This document shows positions 1 to 6,693 of a stretch of DNA of 8,552 nt, piece after piece. Within the stretch, counting starts at the first letter, position 1. The number at the start of each line of letters is the position of its first letter. The DNA is taken from NCBI GenBank assembly GCA_024643705.1, contig JAHEML010000108.1:1-8552 (forward strand), in the 5' to 3' direction. A program made the position numbers and the translations under genes. Under the pieces are notes generated by a model, which saw only the letters and a list, made by a program, of their open reading frames with translations, made no database searches and was not told where the DNA came from. This stretch comes from Caldilineaceae bacterium. GTDB lineage: Bacteria; Chloroflexota; Anaerolineae; Caldilineales; Caldilineaceae.

Positions 1-380
1 GGGCTGTCGATGCCATCGGTGAGCAGGCCAGGGTAGGCGGCGGCATAGGGTTGGTCACTCAACCGTTGCCCCCGGTGGCGCAGGGTCAAGACCACATAGC
101 GCTGGCGCAATTCGTAGGCGGGCACTTGAACAACACTGCCATAGCTGGGCGTCTGATAGACGGTAGGGAAGGGGCCTTCTCCGCCTACCGGAACGCTGAA
201 CCAGGCAAAGAGACGATAGGGGCCAATGCTGGTGAAACGGGCTGCAAAGACCGTGGAATGTTCGTTGGATTGGAGGGGAAGGTGGGTCAATTCAGCGTTC
301 ACCGGCAAGTGGGCCAGTTCAGTATCCACGGCATCCCAATAGGCATCAAAATCTGCGGGTCGCTCTGATAGTTTTGTCAT
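1..380 (-). CDS. AXE1-type acetyl esterase, N-terminal part (runs off left edge)
   Basis: Reading down the minus strand from an ATG at 380 gives 126 codons without a stop to the window edge, beginning MTKLSERPADFDAYWDAV. The opening resembles the neighbouring complete esterase (KPADFDKFW), and the later RHRGQRLSD...YAAAYPGLLTDGI matches the neighbour's APRGKLRS...YNPGYPGLLVHNI segment, so this is a second member of the acetyl xylan esterase/cephalosporin-C deacetylase alpha/beta-hydrolase family. These enzymes remove acetyl groups from xylo-oligosaccharides and similar acetylated sugars. The nucleophile serine, Asp and His lie beyond the window, so activity cannot be judged. No signal peptide is seen. 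The start is 5 bp after the upstream gene's stop, and a purine-rich GAGGGGAG (complement of 390-397) overlaps that gene's end, suggesting coupled translation. Confidence 0.85.
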   Translation of the reverse strand, partial: MTKLSERPADFDAYWDAVDTELAHLPVNAELTHLPLQSNEHSTVFAARFTSIGPYRLFAWFSVPVGGEGPFPTVYQTPSYGSVVQVPAYELRQRYVVLTLRHRGQRLSDQPYAAAYPGLLTDGIDS

Positions 381-385
381 TGTCC

Positions 386-1324
386 CTATCTCCCCTCGCT
401 GCTCTGCAAATTCTTGTGGAAAAACTCATTGATCACAGCACCGTGGGCATAGCCGTTGGAATCATGCCCATAGCCATCGTAGGCGTAAAGTTGCTTTTGC
501 TCCGAGCCGATACGGCGGAAGACCTCGTAGCCGGTCTCGGCTGGGCAGACATCGTCCTGCAGGCCAATGTGGACGATGATGGGGCAGCGGATGCGATCAA
601 CAAAGTTGTGGATGTCGAAGTAGGCAAGGGTAGTGCGCACCTGGGCTTGCCTCTCCGGGTAGAGACGCAGATATTCGACGATCTCCTCGTAAGGGTTGGT
701 GTGGGTAAGATCGACCGCGTCCATCATCCCGGCCAGATAGGGCGCGCCGGCTGCGGCTACGGCAATTTGGGGGCGCAAGGCCGCAGCCAACAGTGTGAGC
801 GCGCCGCCCTGGCTGCCGCCGGTCACACCAATCCGGCTGCCGTCCACTTCCGGCTGACCGTCCAGAAAATCGATGACCCGCAACGCGTCGGCATAAAAAC
901 CCCGATAGCCGTAGGTGTTGCGGTCCGTGATATTGTGGACAAGCAATCCTGGGTAGCCGGGGTTGTATTGGCTATGGCTGCGTAGTTTGCCTCTGGGCGC
1001 GGCCCCAAAAGCAGCGTAGCCCTGCGCCGCCCAATTTTTTGGCAGGGTCGGCTCACTGATGTATCCCGGATAGACGACGACCGCGGGCAGTGGAGTGGTA
1101 CGCTGGCGGGGCAAGCAATACCAGCCAGCAACCCGAACACCGTCCAGGCTATCGTAGTGGACTTCGAAGACTTCAACCTGGGCAGTGGAGCGCAGGGGCA
1201 CGGGTGTGATAAAAGCGTTGAGTGGAATAGCCGCTAGTTGAGCTTCTATTCCGGCCCAGAACTTGTCAAAGTCGGCAGGCTTGGTCACGGATGTGCCATA
1301 GGCGGCAGGATCAGGACGCGGCAT
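386..1324 (-). CDS. Acetyl xylan esterase / cephalosporin-C deacetylase (AXE1 family)
   Basis: A 312-aa cytoplasmic alpha/beta-hydrolase, the usual length for this family (about 310-330). Family landmarks are in order: VVVYPGY near residues 82-88, PRG at 110-112, the YRGFYADALRVIDFL helix, and the nucleophile elbow GGSQGG with Ser171. The acid is Asp257 in GLQDD and the base His287 in YGHD, so the Ser-Asp-His triad is complete. Known members deacetylate xylo-oligosaccharides and often cephalosporin C; the true substrate here is unknown. No signal peptide, so it probably acts on imported acetylated oligosaccharides. A GTG at 1336 could extend the frame by four residues, but that GTG is part of a good Shine-Dalgarno sequence (AAGGTGAT) spaced 7 nt from the ATG at 1324, so I use 1324. 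It is the first gene of a pair with the truncated paralogue downstream. Confidence 0.93.
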   Translation of the reverse strand: MPRPDPAAYGTSVTKPADFDKFWAGIEAQLAAIPLNAFITPVPLRSTAQVEVFEVHYDSLDGVRVAGWYCLPRQRTTPLPAVVVYPGYISEPTLPKNWAAQGYAAFGAAPRGKLRSHSQYNPGYPGLLVHNITDRNTYGYRGFYADALRVIDFLDGQPEVDGSRIGVTGGSQGGALTLLAAALRPQIAVAAAGAPYLAGMMDAVDLTHTNPYEEIVEYLRLYPERQAQVRTTLAYFDIHNFVDRIRCPIIVHIGLQDDVCPAETGYEVFRRIGSEQKQLYAYDGYGHDSNGYAHGAVINEFFHKNLQSSEGR

Positions 1325-1331
1325 ATGGGGT

Positions 1332-1339
1332 ATCACCTT
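1332..1339 (-). promoter_or_regulatory. Shine-Dalgarno deciding the esterase start
   Basis: The minus strand reads AAGGTGAT followed by 7 nt and ATG (1324). The alternative GTG start at 1336 lies inside this motif, so the ATG is the better start. Confidence 0.7.
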
Positions 1340-1447
1340 TCGATTGCTCTGTTTTTGCTGCGAGAGAGAGGAAGCGGACGGAAAGATTGGATGGTTGGTG
1401 GAAGTGGTTCAAGCAGTTTGTTTGGCAAGGGCGAACGTTTCAGGAGA

Positions 1448-1476
1448 ATTGTATCTTGGGCACGCAAGAAGGTCAA
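1448..1476 (-). promoter_or_regulatory. Sigma-70-like promoter for the esterase pair
   Basis: On the minus strand TTGACC (1476-1471) and TACAAT (1453-1448) are separated by exactly 17 nt, each matching five of six consensus bases. It predicts transcription starting near 1441 and an untranslated leader of about 115 nt before the ATG at 1324. No operator is obvious around it. This is a pattern match only. Confidence 0.55.
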
Positions 1477-1615
1477 ACCAGTTTTTCAGATGAGTGTTTA
1501 TGCTTCTGCGGGGTACAATCAGCCATGAAAATGGGGGTGCTGATGTTATCCGCTGTCATCCGTCCGCTCCGTGTCATCTACGTTCTTTTTTCAAATCGGG
1601 CAACACGACCAGCTA

Positions 1616-1660
1616 AATCCGATCATGACGAATCCGATCATGACGAATCCGATAACGACG
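1616..1660. repeat. 15-bp tandem repeat, three copies
   Basis: AATCCGATCATGACG occurs twice perfectly (1616-1630, 1631-1645) and a third time with two changes (1646-1660, AATCCGATAACGACG), followed by a partial AAT. Each of the first two copies contains the palindrome TCATGA. The unit is a multiple of three, but no real reading frame covers it. It may be simple slippage, or closely spaced binding sites 15 bp apart. Confidence 0.9.
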
Positions 1661-1670
1661 AATAAGGGAT

Positions 1671-1713
1671 GCGGAGCGTCCGCAGACTGTTCCCACGCAG
1701 AGCGATGGGAACA
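1671..1713. repeat. REP-like double hairpin element
   Basis: Two adjacent inverted repeats. The first is GCGGA-GCG-TCCGC (1671-1683). The second has arms TGTTCCCA (1688-1695) and TGGGAACA (1706-1713) around a 10-nt loop. The combination GCGGAGCGTCCG followed by TTCCCACGCAGAGCG...GGGAAC resembles a palindromic intergenic element that I recall from many unrelated bacterial genomes; that is recollection, not a search. No T-run follows, so it is unlikely to be a terminator. Confidence 0.65.
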
Positions 1714-1717
1714 AGCG

Positions 1718-1741
1718 AACCAGTCAACCAACCAGCCAACC
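1718..1741. repeat. 12-bp tandem repeat, two copies
   Basis: AACCAGTCAACC (1718-1729) is followed directly by AACCAGCCAACC (1730-1741), identical at 11 of 12 positions. It ends 7 bp before the putative -35 box of the chaperonin promoter, where an activator or repressor could bind. Confidence 0.75.
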
Positions 1742-1748
1742 CTGCCCA

Positions 1749-1778
1749 TTGGCCGAAACTGGCTCGAAGCGGTATACT
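1749..1778 (+). promoter_or_regulatory. Putative promoter of the chaperonin-propeller unit
   Basis: TTGGCC (1749-1754; four of six bases) and TATACT (1773-1778; five of six) are 18 nt apart. Transcription would start near 1785, giving a leader of about 60 nt before the ATG at 1845. The -35 box contains the TTG that would otherwise be the upstream start of the chaperonin frame, which supports the internal ATG. Confidence 0.45.
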
Positions 1779-1844
1779 TTTCCAGAAGACCTTCCCATCT
1801 TGTCACATCGGTTTATCCACCCCAGCCATACAAGCCCAAAACCC

Positions 1845-3455
1845 ATGCCCGCTTCTCGACTATTATTTGGATATCAGGCACAAGCTGCAGTGCGTAGCGG
1901 ATTTGACCAATTGGCCGCGGCGTTGGAAGTCGCTCTGGGGCCGAAGGGAAACCGTGTGGCCGTGGAGCGCAGCAATCGCAGCCGCCCCCCCGAAATGCTC
2001 AGCGATGGCGCTGACATTGCCCGGCGAATGAGTGGATTGCCCAATGCCTTTGAAGGGATGGGCGCGTACATGGCTCGCCACATCGCCTGGCAGATGGAAG
2101 AGTCTGTGGGCGATGGGGCAACCACGGCTGTTGTCATCGCCCGCCGCATCCTGGACGAGGGTTTGCGTCACGTTGCCGCGGGCCACAATGCCATGAGCTT
2201 GCGCCGGGGGCTGGAAAAGGGGCTGGTTGTTGCACTGGAGGCTCTTGCCAGCCAGTCCATTCCTCTGAACGACCCGCGTCAGACCAGCGCTTTGGCCGCG
2301 GCCATCACGGGTGATGCGGTTTTGGGGAAATATATCGAAGAGGTCTTCGATGTAATCGGACCTCTGGGTGCAGTGGAAGTACGCAAAAGCTATGCCCGCA
2401 CCCATGACCGGCGGTATATTCGGGGAGTGCTTTGGAACAACGGCTGGATCAGCTCCTATTTTACCAACGAGCCGGGTAAAGCCGTCGTCTTGAAGCCCTA
2501 TTTGCTCTTCACGGATCGCCACCTGAACAGCGCGGACGAACTGATCCCGCTGATGGAGCAGATTCGTCGTGAAGGAGGGCGCGGGCTGGTGGTGATCGCC
2601 ACAGATGTAACGGGGCACGCCCTTAATTTGCTTGTGACAAATAAACAGCGCGGTGGCCTATCGACGCTTGCCATCAAAGCACCGGGGCTGGGCACCGAGA
2701 AGGCAGAAGTGTTGGCTGATCTGGCCGCTCTTTGTGGCGGTAAACTTTTTTTGAGCGTGGCTGGCGAATCTCTTGCAAAAGCGACGTTGGCCGATTTGGG
2801 CCAGGCCGATGAGGTGCAGGCCATCCGCTCCAGTTTTACCATTGTCGGTGGTCATGGGCGCCCTGCGCTGATCCGGGCACGCGCCGAAGAACTGCGCAAA
2901 CGAATTCCTGCCGCGGCCTATGGGCGGGATAGAGAACGGTTGATCGAGCGTCAGTCTAAACTGACCGGTGGTGTGGGCGTGCTGGAAATTGGCGGCGCGT
3001 CGGATGTGGAGCAGGAATATCTGAAAGAGCGCACCGAAGAGGCTGTGCGGGTGGTACGCCTGGCCCTGCAAGAAGGAATTGTTCCCGGTGGTGGCTCGGC
3101 CTACCTTGCCTGTATCCCCGCCGTCGAGGCGCTTGTCCTGCCCCCGGATGAAGCACCTGCTACCGCCATCCTCTGCCAGGCATTGGCTGCGCCAGCCCAA
3201 GCCATCATCGTCAATGCGGGGTTGGAGGCCGCCCCAATTTTGGCCCGACTGCGGACACAGGGCGCAGGATGGGGCTACGACGTTTTGAGTGAGAAAGTTG
3301 TGGAAATGACATCCGCTTTCATCGTCGATCCGGCACGGGTGGCCGAAGCCGCGCTACGTACCGGCGTTTCGGGCGCGCTCATGGGGCTGACAACCGAGGT
3401 ATTGGTCTACAAGCCCCGCCATAACCGTGATGAAGATGTGGATTTTGAGGCGTAG
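1845..3455 (+). CDS. Divergent GroEL-type group I chaperonin (paralogue)
   Basis: A 536-aa chaperonin subunit; GroEL rings fold proteins in an ATP-driven cavity. The start at 1845 aligns residue by residue with E. coli GroEL through LFG (7-9) and LGPKG (31-35). The frame is open back to a TTG at 1749, but those 32 residues have no GroEL counterpart. Conserved features: SDG (Asp54, matching E. coli Asp52), GDGATTA (Asp90, matching Asp87), apical motif WISSYF (201-206), PGGG (414-417) and DP at 495-496. Changes: GDGTTTA has become GDGATTA; catalytic Asp398 is replaced by Glu399; the apical YLSPYF is WISSYF; the inter-ring residues Arg452, Ser463 and Val464 are Gln, Ala and Pro. The C-terminus ends in acidic DEDVDFEA with no GGM repeats. 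No groES is adjacent and no clear Shine-Dalgarno precedes the ATG. It is probably a specialised paralogue, not the housekeeping GroEL (inference). The Asp-box protein gene follows 58 bp downstream. Confidence 0.92.
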   Translation: MPASRLLFGYQAQAAVRSGFDQLAAALEVALGPKGNRVAVERSNRSRPPEMLSDGADIARRMSGLPNAFEGMGAYMARHIAWQMEESVGDGATTAVVIARRILDEGLRHVAAGHNAMSLRRGLEKGLVVALEALASQSIPLNDPRQTSALAAAITGDAVLGKYIEEVFDVIGPLGAVEVRKSYARTHDRRYIRGVLWNNGWISSYFTNEPGKAVVLKPYLLFTDRHLNSADELIPLMEQIRREGGRGLVVIATDVTGHALNLLVTNKQRGGLSTLAIKAPGLGTEKAEVLADLAALCGGKLFLSVAGESLAKATLADLGQADEVQAIRSSFTIVGGHGRPALIRARAEELRKRIPAAAYGRDRERLIERQSKLTGGVGVLEIGGASDVEQEYLKERTEEAVRVVRLALQEGIVPGGGSAYLACIPAVEALVLPPDEAPATAILCQALAAPAQAIIVNAGLEAAPILARLRTQGAGWGYDVLSEKVVEMTSAFIVDPARVAEAALRTGVSGALMGLTTEVLVYKPRHNRDEDVDFEA

Positions 3456-3513
3456 AGCCGAGACAACCAACGGCCAAGAACAAGCAGATACAGCGACGGC
3501 AGGTCATTTATAG

Positions 3514-5415
3514 ATGAAAACTACCCAATACTCCGCATCGAAGCCCTTCACACGTACAGGTGGCTGGCCTGGTGGCACAGTCACTTCCCTGGCAATCCTG
3601 CCCAAGGGTGACCTCTTGGCTGGGACAATGGCAGGGCTGTTTCGTTCGTCAGATACAGGGCAGAGTTGGTCGAGGGTGACCAATGGCCCTTCAGACCCAG
3701 CGATCCTGACCCTGTCGGTTGCTCCCCGGATCGACGACGAGCAAGAGGGTGACGAGGCGGAGCTTTTTGCCACAACCGAAGGCGGGCGGCTCTACTGTTC
3801 CCCGGACGGGGGGAAAAGTTGGCCGGAAGTGACCAGTTGGATCGGCCTTGGCGTCGGTGTTGCCCTTGCCATTTCCCCGAATTATGTCGCCGACGGCACC
3901 CTGTTTGTTGCCACTGCCGACGGCCCGTTGCGTTCACAGGATCGAGGCATTAGCTGGGAAAGCTCCACTTTTGGCCTGCTGGATGTGGACACGCTCTGCA
4001 TCGCCTGCTCCCCCGATTTTGCCCAAGACGAAACTCTATGGGCTGGAACGGCTTTTGGCGGTTTTTTCAGCTCCCGCAATGGAGGGCGTTCGTGGCGGGA
4101 ATCCGGCACAGGGCTGCCCGATGCCGCGGTACAATGTCTGGCCTTGGCCGACGATGGCACACTTTTTGCAGGGACCGAAGCAGACGGCGTCTTTCGTTCC
4201 ACTGATGGGGGCGGAAGCTGGCAGCGGGCCGGTGGCGAGCTGGACGGATTCAGCGTGAACAGTTTGGCTGCGCTGCCTGGCGTCCTATTGGCCGGCACGA
4301 GTTCTGGTCTCTATCGCTCGGAGGATAGGGGCCTGCATTGGCACGCCTGTACGAATGGCGACTTTGCAGCCTTTGCCCTGGCAGGTCAAGGAAACTTGGC
4401 AGGTCATGGTAATCTGGTTGTGGCGGGAAGTTGGCAAGCAGGCGTTTTCTCGTCCGTTGACATGGGTGCATCGTGGCAAGCAGCAAATGGCGACGGTGTT
4501 GGCCTGCTGGCCGCGCATACCCCGCCCCTGGCTGTTCTCACCCCACGCCACGAGTTGTATGTGGTTGACAGCGACGGTGGCTCCGCTCTTTCGACAAATA
4601 GCGGCCAAAGCTGGGAGCGGTTGGATTTTCTGGATGAAGATGAAACTTGCGACTTTATTGCAGGCGCGGGCCAGGGCGAGCAGTTTACCCTGTTTGCCTG
4701 GGCCGGAGAATCACTGTACCGACAGGTCGGTGGTGGCACATGGCAACGCAGCTTGGCACCCGGCAACGGCGCAAGCCATCTGGCTGTCTCGCCATCCTAT
4801 GCCGCAGATGGAGCGCTTCTTCTGGTGGATGCGGATAATTATCTCTACTTGTCGGAAGATCGGGGCGAAAGTTGGCAAGAGCTAGAGCCGCCCGAAGTCG
4901 ATGGCGATGTGTTGGGTGTCGCTATCTCACCGTTTTTTACGGAAGATTTGCGCTGTTGGCTCGTTACCGGGGCTTTTGATGGTTCGCATATTCAGGTGTC
5001 GGCGTGGCAGACGGACGACGCTGGCCGCACCTGGACGGATGTGGCCGGGTTGGCGCTGGACACCCCGGCTATTAGCCTGTTGCCTCTGGCTGATTCCCTG
5101 CGCCGTCCTTTGTTGTTGGCCGCACAAAATCGGCTGATTACTCTTTACACCGACCCGGAAAATGGCGAACTGGCAGTGGAACAACGCTTTTTGGCAGACG
5201 ATTTGCAGATTATTGGTCTGGCGCAGCCACACAATGGGGCAGATGAAGGCGGACTGATGGCCGCAACGAATCGAGGTCTCTGGCACATTCCCTCGGGCAA
5301 TGGCGACGCTGTCTGCATCGGGCTGGCCGAGCACTCGGTTGTGGCTCTCTTTCCCCGTGAGGACGTGCTGAAAGCCGTGACATTGGGTGGCGAGGTGTGG
5401 CAGCAATCTGGGTAA
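3514..5415 (+). CDS. Large Asp-box (BNR-like) beta-propeller protein, cytoplasmic
   Basis: A 633-aa protein of repeated beta-propeller blades. Ten Asp-box motifs (S/T-x-D/N-x-G-x-S/T/H-W) begin at about residues 45, 86, 141, 187, 229, 269, 314, 360, 447 and 500, and a degenerate one (VGGGTW) ends at 410, spaced 40-55 residues apart. Most are followed by a strand and preceded by a [ILV]xxAG[ST]xx-G[VLF][FY][RS]S stretch, as in sialidase, sortilin and Ycf48-type propellers. This number of blades implies two propellers or one very large one. No catalytic domain, signal peptide or membrane segment is visible; the N-terminus (MKTTQYSASKPF) is not a secretion signal, although many Asp-box proteins are exported. 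The ATG has a weak AGG 10 nt upstream. It follows the chaperonin with no terminator between them, so it is probably co-transcribed. The molecular role is unknown; binding or scaffolding is likelier than catalysis. Confidence 0.85.
   Translation: MKTTQYSASKPFTRTGGWPGGTVTSLAILPKGDLLAGTMAGLFRSSDTGQSWSRVTNGPSDPAILTLSVAPRIDDEQEGDEAELFATTEGGRLYCSPDGGKSWPEVTSWIGLGVGVALAISPNYVADGTLFVATADGPLRSQDRGISWESSTFGLLDVDTLCIACSPDFAQDETLWAGTAFGGFFSSRNGGRSWRESGTGLPDAAVQCLALADDGTLFAGTEADGVFRSTDGGGSWQRAGGELDGFSVNSLAALPGVLLAGTSSGLYRSEDRGLHWHACTNGDFAAFALAGQGNLAGHGNLVVAGSWQAGVFSSVDMGASWQAANGDGVGLLAAHTPPLAVLTPRHELYVVDSDGGSALSTNSGQSWERLDFLDEDETCDFIAGAGQGEQFTLFAWAGESLYRQVGGGTWQRSLAPGNGASHLAVSPSYAADGALLLVDADNYLYLSEDRGESWQELEPPEVDGDVLGVAISPFFTEDLRCWLVTGAFDGSHIQVSAWQTDDAGRTWTDVAGLALDTPAISLLPLADSLRRPLLLAAQNRLITLYTDPENGELAVEQRFLADDLQIIGLAQPHNGADEGGLMAATNRGLWHIPSGNGDAVCIGLAEHSVVALFPREDVLKAVTLGGEVWQQSG
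4379..4414 (+). repeat. 18-bp imperfect tandem duplication inside the propeller gene
   Basis: Two 18-bp units start TGGCAGGTCA (4379-4396 and 4397-4414) and agree at 14 of 18 positions. They encode the AGQGNL-AGHGNL stretch near residues 290-301, in a loop between blades, so the frame is kept. Confidence 0.6.
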
Positions 5416-5432
5416 CCGGCAGGACGAACGAT

Positions 5433-5479
5433 AAAAAACAGGCCCTGGTTCGGATACTCCGACCAGGGCCTTTCTTGTT
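5433..5479. terminator. Bidirectional intrinsic terminator
   Basis: The left arm starting AGGCCCTGGT (5440) pairs with the right arm ending ACCAGGGCCT (5471), extended by CGGA/TCCG, with one bulged T and a 3-nt loop, giving a 14-bp stem. TTTCTTGTT follows on the plus strand. A run of six A's before the left arm gives a T-run on the minus strand. The hairpin lies between convergent genes and probably ends both the chaperonin-propeller transcript and the SelA-like gene transcript. Confidence 0.88.
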
Positions 5480-5519
5480 GTCGAGATAGCTGTCGGACAC
5501 CGCGCGCACTGCTGCTGGC

Positions 5520-6638
5520 CTAGTGCGCTCCCCGCAACACAGCCATCAACTGTTCCAGCACAATCGTCTCTTCCCCATCTTCCAACGTCATGGGGTTGAG
5601 ATAGATGCTCTCGTCCGGGCCGCCAGAAACTGTCACAGCGGGGGTGCCCGCCAACAGCGCCGCCACGACTTCGTTGCGGCTAATGCCCGCTTTGGCCGCG
5701 TCGATGTGCACCTGGGCACGGGGCATGGGCTGGCCCGCCTCGTTGGGGAAGGAGCGATGGGCCGACACACCGGGCAATCTGTTCAGTTCACCACACCAAC
5801 CGCCCACTATCTCTTCTGTCTGCGAGAGCCGCCCTTCGTGATCCAGGGCCAGATAGCAGCGCACCGCGGCCAGCACACCGCATAGTTCCTCTTTGCCCAC
5901 CTTCATTGGGCGGCCAATGCTGTGGTTGGGTGGGCCATTCAGCCGCATGGCCTCGATCAATTCCCGCTTGCCCAGCACCAAACCAGACGACTGGGGGCCG
6001 CGCAAATCTTTGCCGCCGCTGAAAATGGCCGCGGTTGCGCCCAGTTTTGTGAAGTTCCATAGGTTTTCCACAGGTGGAACCTGGGCGGCCGCGTCCACAA
6101 TCACGGGCACGTCGTGGGCGTTGGCAATTTCAATGACCTTCACCAGGGGGATGTCCCCGTGGCCTGTCATGCCCCCCTGAAACCAGATGATGGCCGCGGT
6201 GCGCTCGTTGATGGCGGCTTCCAACTGCCAGGGCGCAGTGCTGCCTGCGTAGCCTATCTCTACCAGTTTAACGCCGACCTGACGCACCGCGTGGTCGTAG
6301 CCATTGCGGTGGGATTTGTGAACGATCACTTCATTCTTTAGGCCAGTGGTGTCGGGTAGTTGGTGGATGGCAGCCATATCTTTGCCCGCCACCAGCGCGG
6401 CGATAGCGATGGCAATGCCCGCGGCCGCGCCGCAGCTTACGTAGCAGGCATCGTTGTGGGTCAGCTCGGCGATGGTGTCGCCCACCTTGGCCTGCAACTC
6501 CTCCAGATCGATGAAAACTTTGGAGGCGTCCACCATGGCCTGCACGACTTCGGGTGGCATGAGCGAACCACCCAGGCGGGTGAGGGTGGCCGAGGCGTTG
6601 ATCAGCGGTTTGATGTTGAGTTCTTCGTAGATTGTCAT
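5520..6638 (-). CDS. SelA/DgaE-like PLP-dependent enzyme
   Basis: A 372-aa fold-type I PLP enzyme of the SelA-related group, whose members include selenocysteine synthase and D-glucosaminate-6-phosphate ammonia-lyase (DgaE). An opening PLINASATLTRLGG is typical of this group. SCGAAAG (68-74) fits the phosphate-binding turn; VIVDAAAQVPP places the ring-nitrogen Asp at 182; FSGGKDLRGP gives the Schiff-base Lys210. At 372 residues it is shorter than bacterial SelA (about 460) and lacks SelA's N-terminal tRNA-binding extension, so a metabolic lyase acting on a sugar-acid or amino-acid-like substrate is likelier than selenocysteine synthesis. The frame is open to a GTG at 6665, but the ATG at 6638 has CAGG spaced about 6 nt upstream and matches where related proteins begin. 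It lies 55 bp after the amidohydrolase gene, probably in the same operon. Confidence 0.88.
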   Translation of the reverse strand: MTIYEELNIKPLINASATLTRLGGSLMPPEVVQAMVDASKVFIDLEELQAKVGDTIAELTHNDACYVSCGAAAGIAIAIAALVAGKDMAAIHQLPDTTGLKNEVIVHKSHRNGYDHAVRQVGVKLVEIGYAGSTAPWQLEAAINERTAAIIWFQGGMTGHGDIPLVKVIEIANAHDVPVIVDAAAQVPPVENLWNFTKLGATAAIFSGGKDLRGPQSSGLVLGKRELIEAMRLNGPPNHSIGRPMKVGKEELCGVLAAVRCYLALDHEGRLSQTEEIVGGWCGELNRLPGVSAHRSFPNEAGQPMPRAQVHIDAAKAGISRNEVVAALLAGTPAVTVSGGPDESIYLNPMTLEDGEETIVLEQLMAVLRGAH

Positions 6639-6693
6639 TTGGATACCTGAAGGGGTGAAAGTCACAAGGCAAAAATGAAAGGCAAAAGGCGTG

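Larger units (their letters stand above)
1325..1844. other. Divergent intergenic region between esterase and chaperonin
   Basis: About 520 bp without a credible gene. It holds the esterase promoter on the minus strand, three kinds of short repeat (1616-1660, 1671-1713, 1718-1741), and a putative promoter for the chaperonin at 1749-1778. Open frames crossing it in both directions have no recognisable domain and mostly run over the esterase or the repeats. The stretch 1551-1590, with two similar copies of a GTCATC-containing phrase, may be degenerate intergenic repeat DNA. I see no CIRCE element (TTAGCACTC-N9-GAGTGCTAA), the usual heat-shock operator of chaperonin genes. Confidence 0.6.

Noticed and set aside
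374..985. 203-aa plus-strand open frame opposite the esterase
   Set aside because: It is antisense to a gene with an intact catalytic triad, and its own translation shows no recognisable domain.
1513..1518. Plus-strand TACAAT as a -10 box
   Set aside because: No -35-like hexamer lies 16-18 nt upstream.
1616..1660. CRISPR array
   Set aside because: The units are 15 bp, directly abutting, with no spacers and no cas genes.
1291..1665. Plus-strand frame ending in repeated SDHDESDHDES-like residues
   Set aside because: The repeat is only the 15-bp DNA tandem repeat read as codons; the frame overlaps the esterase start and has no Shine-Dalgarno or homology that I recognise.
1671..1713. Intrinsic terminator
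   Set aside because: The stems are short and no T-run follows on either strand.
1863..2618. 251-aa minus-strand open frame opposite the chaperonin
   Set aside because: It lies wholly antisense to conserved GroEL sequence and shows no family motif.
3514..5415. Ycf48 photosystem II assembly factor or sialidase
   Set aside because: The Asp-box motifs alone would suggest these, but the protein is about twice the length of Ycf48, has no export signal, no sialidase arginine-triad region that I can identify, and no photosynthesis genes nearby.
5520..6638. Selenocysteine synthase selA
   Set aside because: It is about 90 residues shorter than bacterial SelA, lacks the N-terminal tRNA-binding extension, and has no selB or tRNA-Sec nearby.
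6667..6687. AGGCAAAA direct repeat between amidohydrolase and SelA-like genes
   Set aside because: Two 8-bp copies in a 55-bp gap are too weak to call an element.
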